Source of the DNA: Betaproteobacteria bacterium
Lineage (GTDB): Bacteria; Pseudomonadota; Gammaproteobacteria; Burkholderiales; Burkholderiaceae_C
Direction of reading: 5' to 3'
Length of the DNA stretch: 23,095 bases
NCBI GenBank assembly: GCA_009923345.1
Contig: RFTR01000009.1
Span: 1 to 23,095 of the forward strand
Every line of letters begins with the position of its first letter. Positions within the stretch are counted from its first letter, which is position 1. The position numbers and the translations under genes are program-made. Below, piece by piece: positions 22,272 through 23,095 of the stretch. Under the pieces are notes generated by a model. That model did no database searches and was not told where the DNA came from. It saw only the letters and a list, made by a program, of their open reading frames with translations.

Positions 22272-23095
22272 ATGTCTATTTTTAATAAAGTTACCAAAAC
22301 CTTTCAGTGGGGCCAGCATTCGGTCACCATGGAAACAGGCGAAATCGCCCGCCAATCTGGCGGTGCCGTCATCGTCAATATCGAAGACACCGTGGTGCTC
22401 GCCACTGTCGTGGCATCTAAGTCTGCCAAGCCTGGCCAAGACTTCTTCCCCTTGACGGTTGACTACATCGAAAAAACATACGCCGCGGGCAAGATTCCTG
22501 GCAGCTTTTTCAAGCGCGAAGCCAAGCCTAGCGAGCACGAGACGCTGACGAGCCGTTTGATCGACCGTCCTATCCGCCCCTTGTTCCCAGAGGGCTTCTA
22601 CAACGAAGTCCACGTCGTGGTCCACACCTTGTCGCTCAACCCAGAAGTGGACGCTGACATCGCTGCCTTGATCGCGGTGTCTGCCGCATTGGGTGTGTCA
22701 GGCATTCCATTCAACGGCCCGATCGGTGCTGCCCGCGTGGGTTACATCAATGGCGAATACGTCTTGAACCCAGGCCAAACCCAACGCAAAGACAGCCAAA
22801 TGGACCTCGTTGTCGCTGGTACCGAATCTGCTGTATTGATGGTCGAGTCAGAAGCGCTGCAGTTGTCTGAAGAAGTGATGTTGGGCGCCGTGGTCTTTGG
22901 CCATGAGCAAGGCAATATCGCGATCAACGCCATCCACGAACTCGTGCGTGACGCTGGCAAACCCGTGTGGGACTGGAAAGCCGCTGAAAAAGACGAGCCT
23001 TTGATCGCTAAAGTGGGCGCCCACGCCGAAGAAAAACTCAAAGCCGCTTACCAAATTCGTAACAAGCAAGCGCGTACCCAAGCCTGCCGTGAAGC
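22272..23095 (+). CDS. pnp: Polyribonucleotide nucleotidyltransferase (PNPase), 3' end outside window
   Basis: Phosphorolytic 3'-to-5' exoribonuclease and degradosome component. About 274 codons are in view; the full protein is about 700 residues, so the second RNase PH, KH and S1 domains lie beyond the edge. The visible part is the first RNase PH domain and the start of the helical linker: MSIFNKVTKTFQWGQHSV, TGEIARQSGGAVIV, PLTVDYIEKTYAAGKIPG, FFKREAKPSEHETLTSRLID and RPIRPLFPEGF. The ATG at 22272 has AAGGAA six bases upstream. It is preceded by the rpsO terminator and a leader hairpin. Confidence 0.97.
   Translation, partial: MSIFNKVTKTFQWGQHSVTMETGEIARQSGGAVIVNIEDTVVLATVVASKSAKPGQDFFPLTVDYIEKTYAAGKIPGSFFKREAKPSEHETLTSRLIDRPIRPLFPEGFYNEVHVVVHTLSLNPEVDADIAALIAVSAALGVSGIPFNGPIGAARVGYINGEYVLNPGQTQRKDSQMDLVVAGTESAVLMVESEALQLSEEVMLGAVVFGHEQGNIAINAIHELVRDAGKPVWDWKAAEKDEPLIAKVGAHAEEKLKAAYQIRNKQARTQACRE

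Noticed and set aside
22146..22625. 159-codon minus-strand frame opposite the start of pnp
   Set aside because: It is the antisense shadow of a strongly conserved pnp coding region and has no family resemblance.
1..23095. CRISPR arrays, tRNA or rRNA genes, insertion sequences, prophage or toxin-antitoxin pairs
   Set aside because: None was seen when reading both strands; coding space is filled by conserved housekeeping genes.

Overview
This window is a stretch of chromosome from a Gram-negative betaproteobacterium, most likely order Burkholderiales, family Comamonadaceae (a freshwater Limnohabitans- or Rhodoferax-like organism; the genus cannot be fixed by eye). The basis is recalled protein similarity: a BktB-type thiolase, short-form CysE, monomeric isocitrate dehydrogenase, CobA coupled to YbiB, and the blocks suhB/trmJ/cysE, pmbA/darP/mog and rpsU-yqeY. 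I see no phage, insertion sequence, CRISPR array, tRNA, rRNA or obvious acquired island. It is dense housekeeping DNA, and the less ordinary signals lie between genes and at gene ends.

Layout. 1-271: nested inverted repeats, no convincing gene. 272-4241 (minus): bktB, rluA, a 46-residue basic protein and glnS, transcribed in the order glnS, small gene, rluA, bktB. 4296-5207 (plus): uppP, whose 3' end overlaps mutS tail to tail. 5191-8795 (minus): mutS and suhB. 8894-10495 (plus): trmJ and cysE, divergent from suhB. 10562-11868 (minus): mog and darP. 11912-13303 (plus): pmbA, divergent from darP. 13352-17998 (minus): yqeY, rpsU with its own promoter and terminator, an HI0933-like flavoprotein, an SDR oxidoreductase, cobA and ybiB. 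17999-18230: divergent intergenic region with a 31-bp-stem hairpin. 18231-23095 (plus): icd, tsaD, rpsO and pnp (cut by the window edge).

Functional themes. Translation and RNA metabolism dominate: glnS, rluA, trmJ, darP, rpsU, yqeY, tsaD, rpsO and pnp. The rest covers envelope lipid carrier recycling (uppP), mismatch repair (mutS), cysteine synthesis (cysE), molybdenum cofactor (mog), siroheme (cobA), acyl-CoA metabolism (bktB) and the TCA cycle (icd).

Items for a second look: a perfect 81-bp tandem duplication over the 3' end of tsaD; two structured mRNA leaders (rpsO, with possible S15 autoregulation, and pnp, a possible RNase III hairpin); two palindromic intergenic elements (12-214 and 18039-18122); two genes whose only plausible start is a TTG in the same frame just after the upstream stop (icd/tsaD and SDR/flavoprotein); a 4 x 12-bp in-frame repeat inside trmJ; and a small lysine/proline-rich gene between glnS and rluA. 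I found no convincing new multi-gene system.
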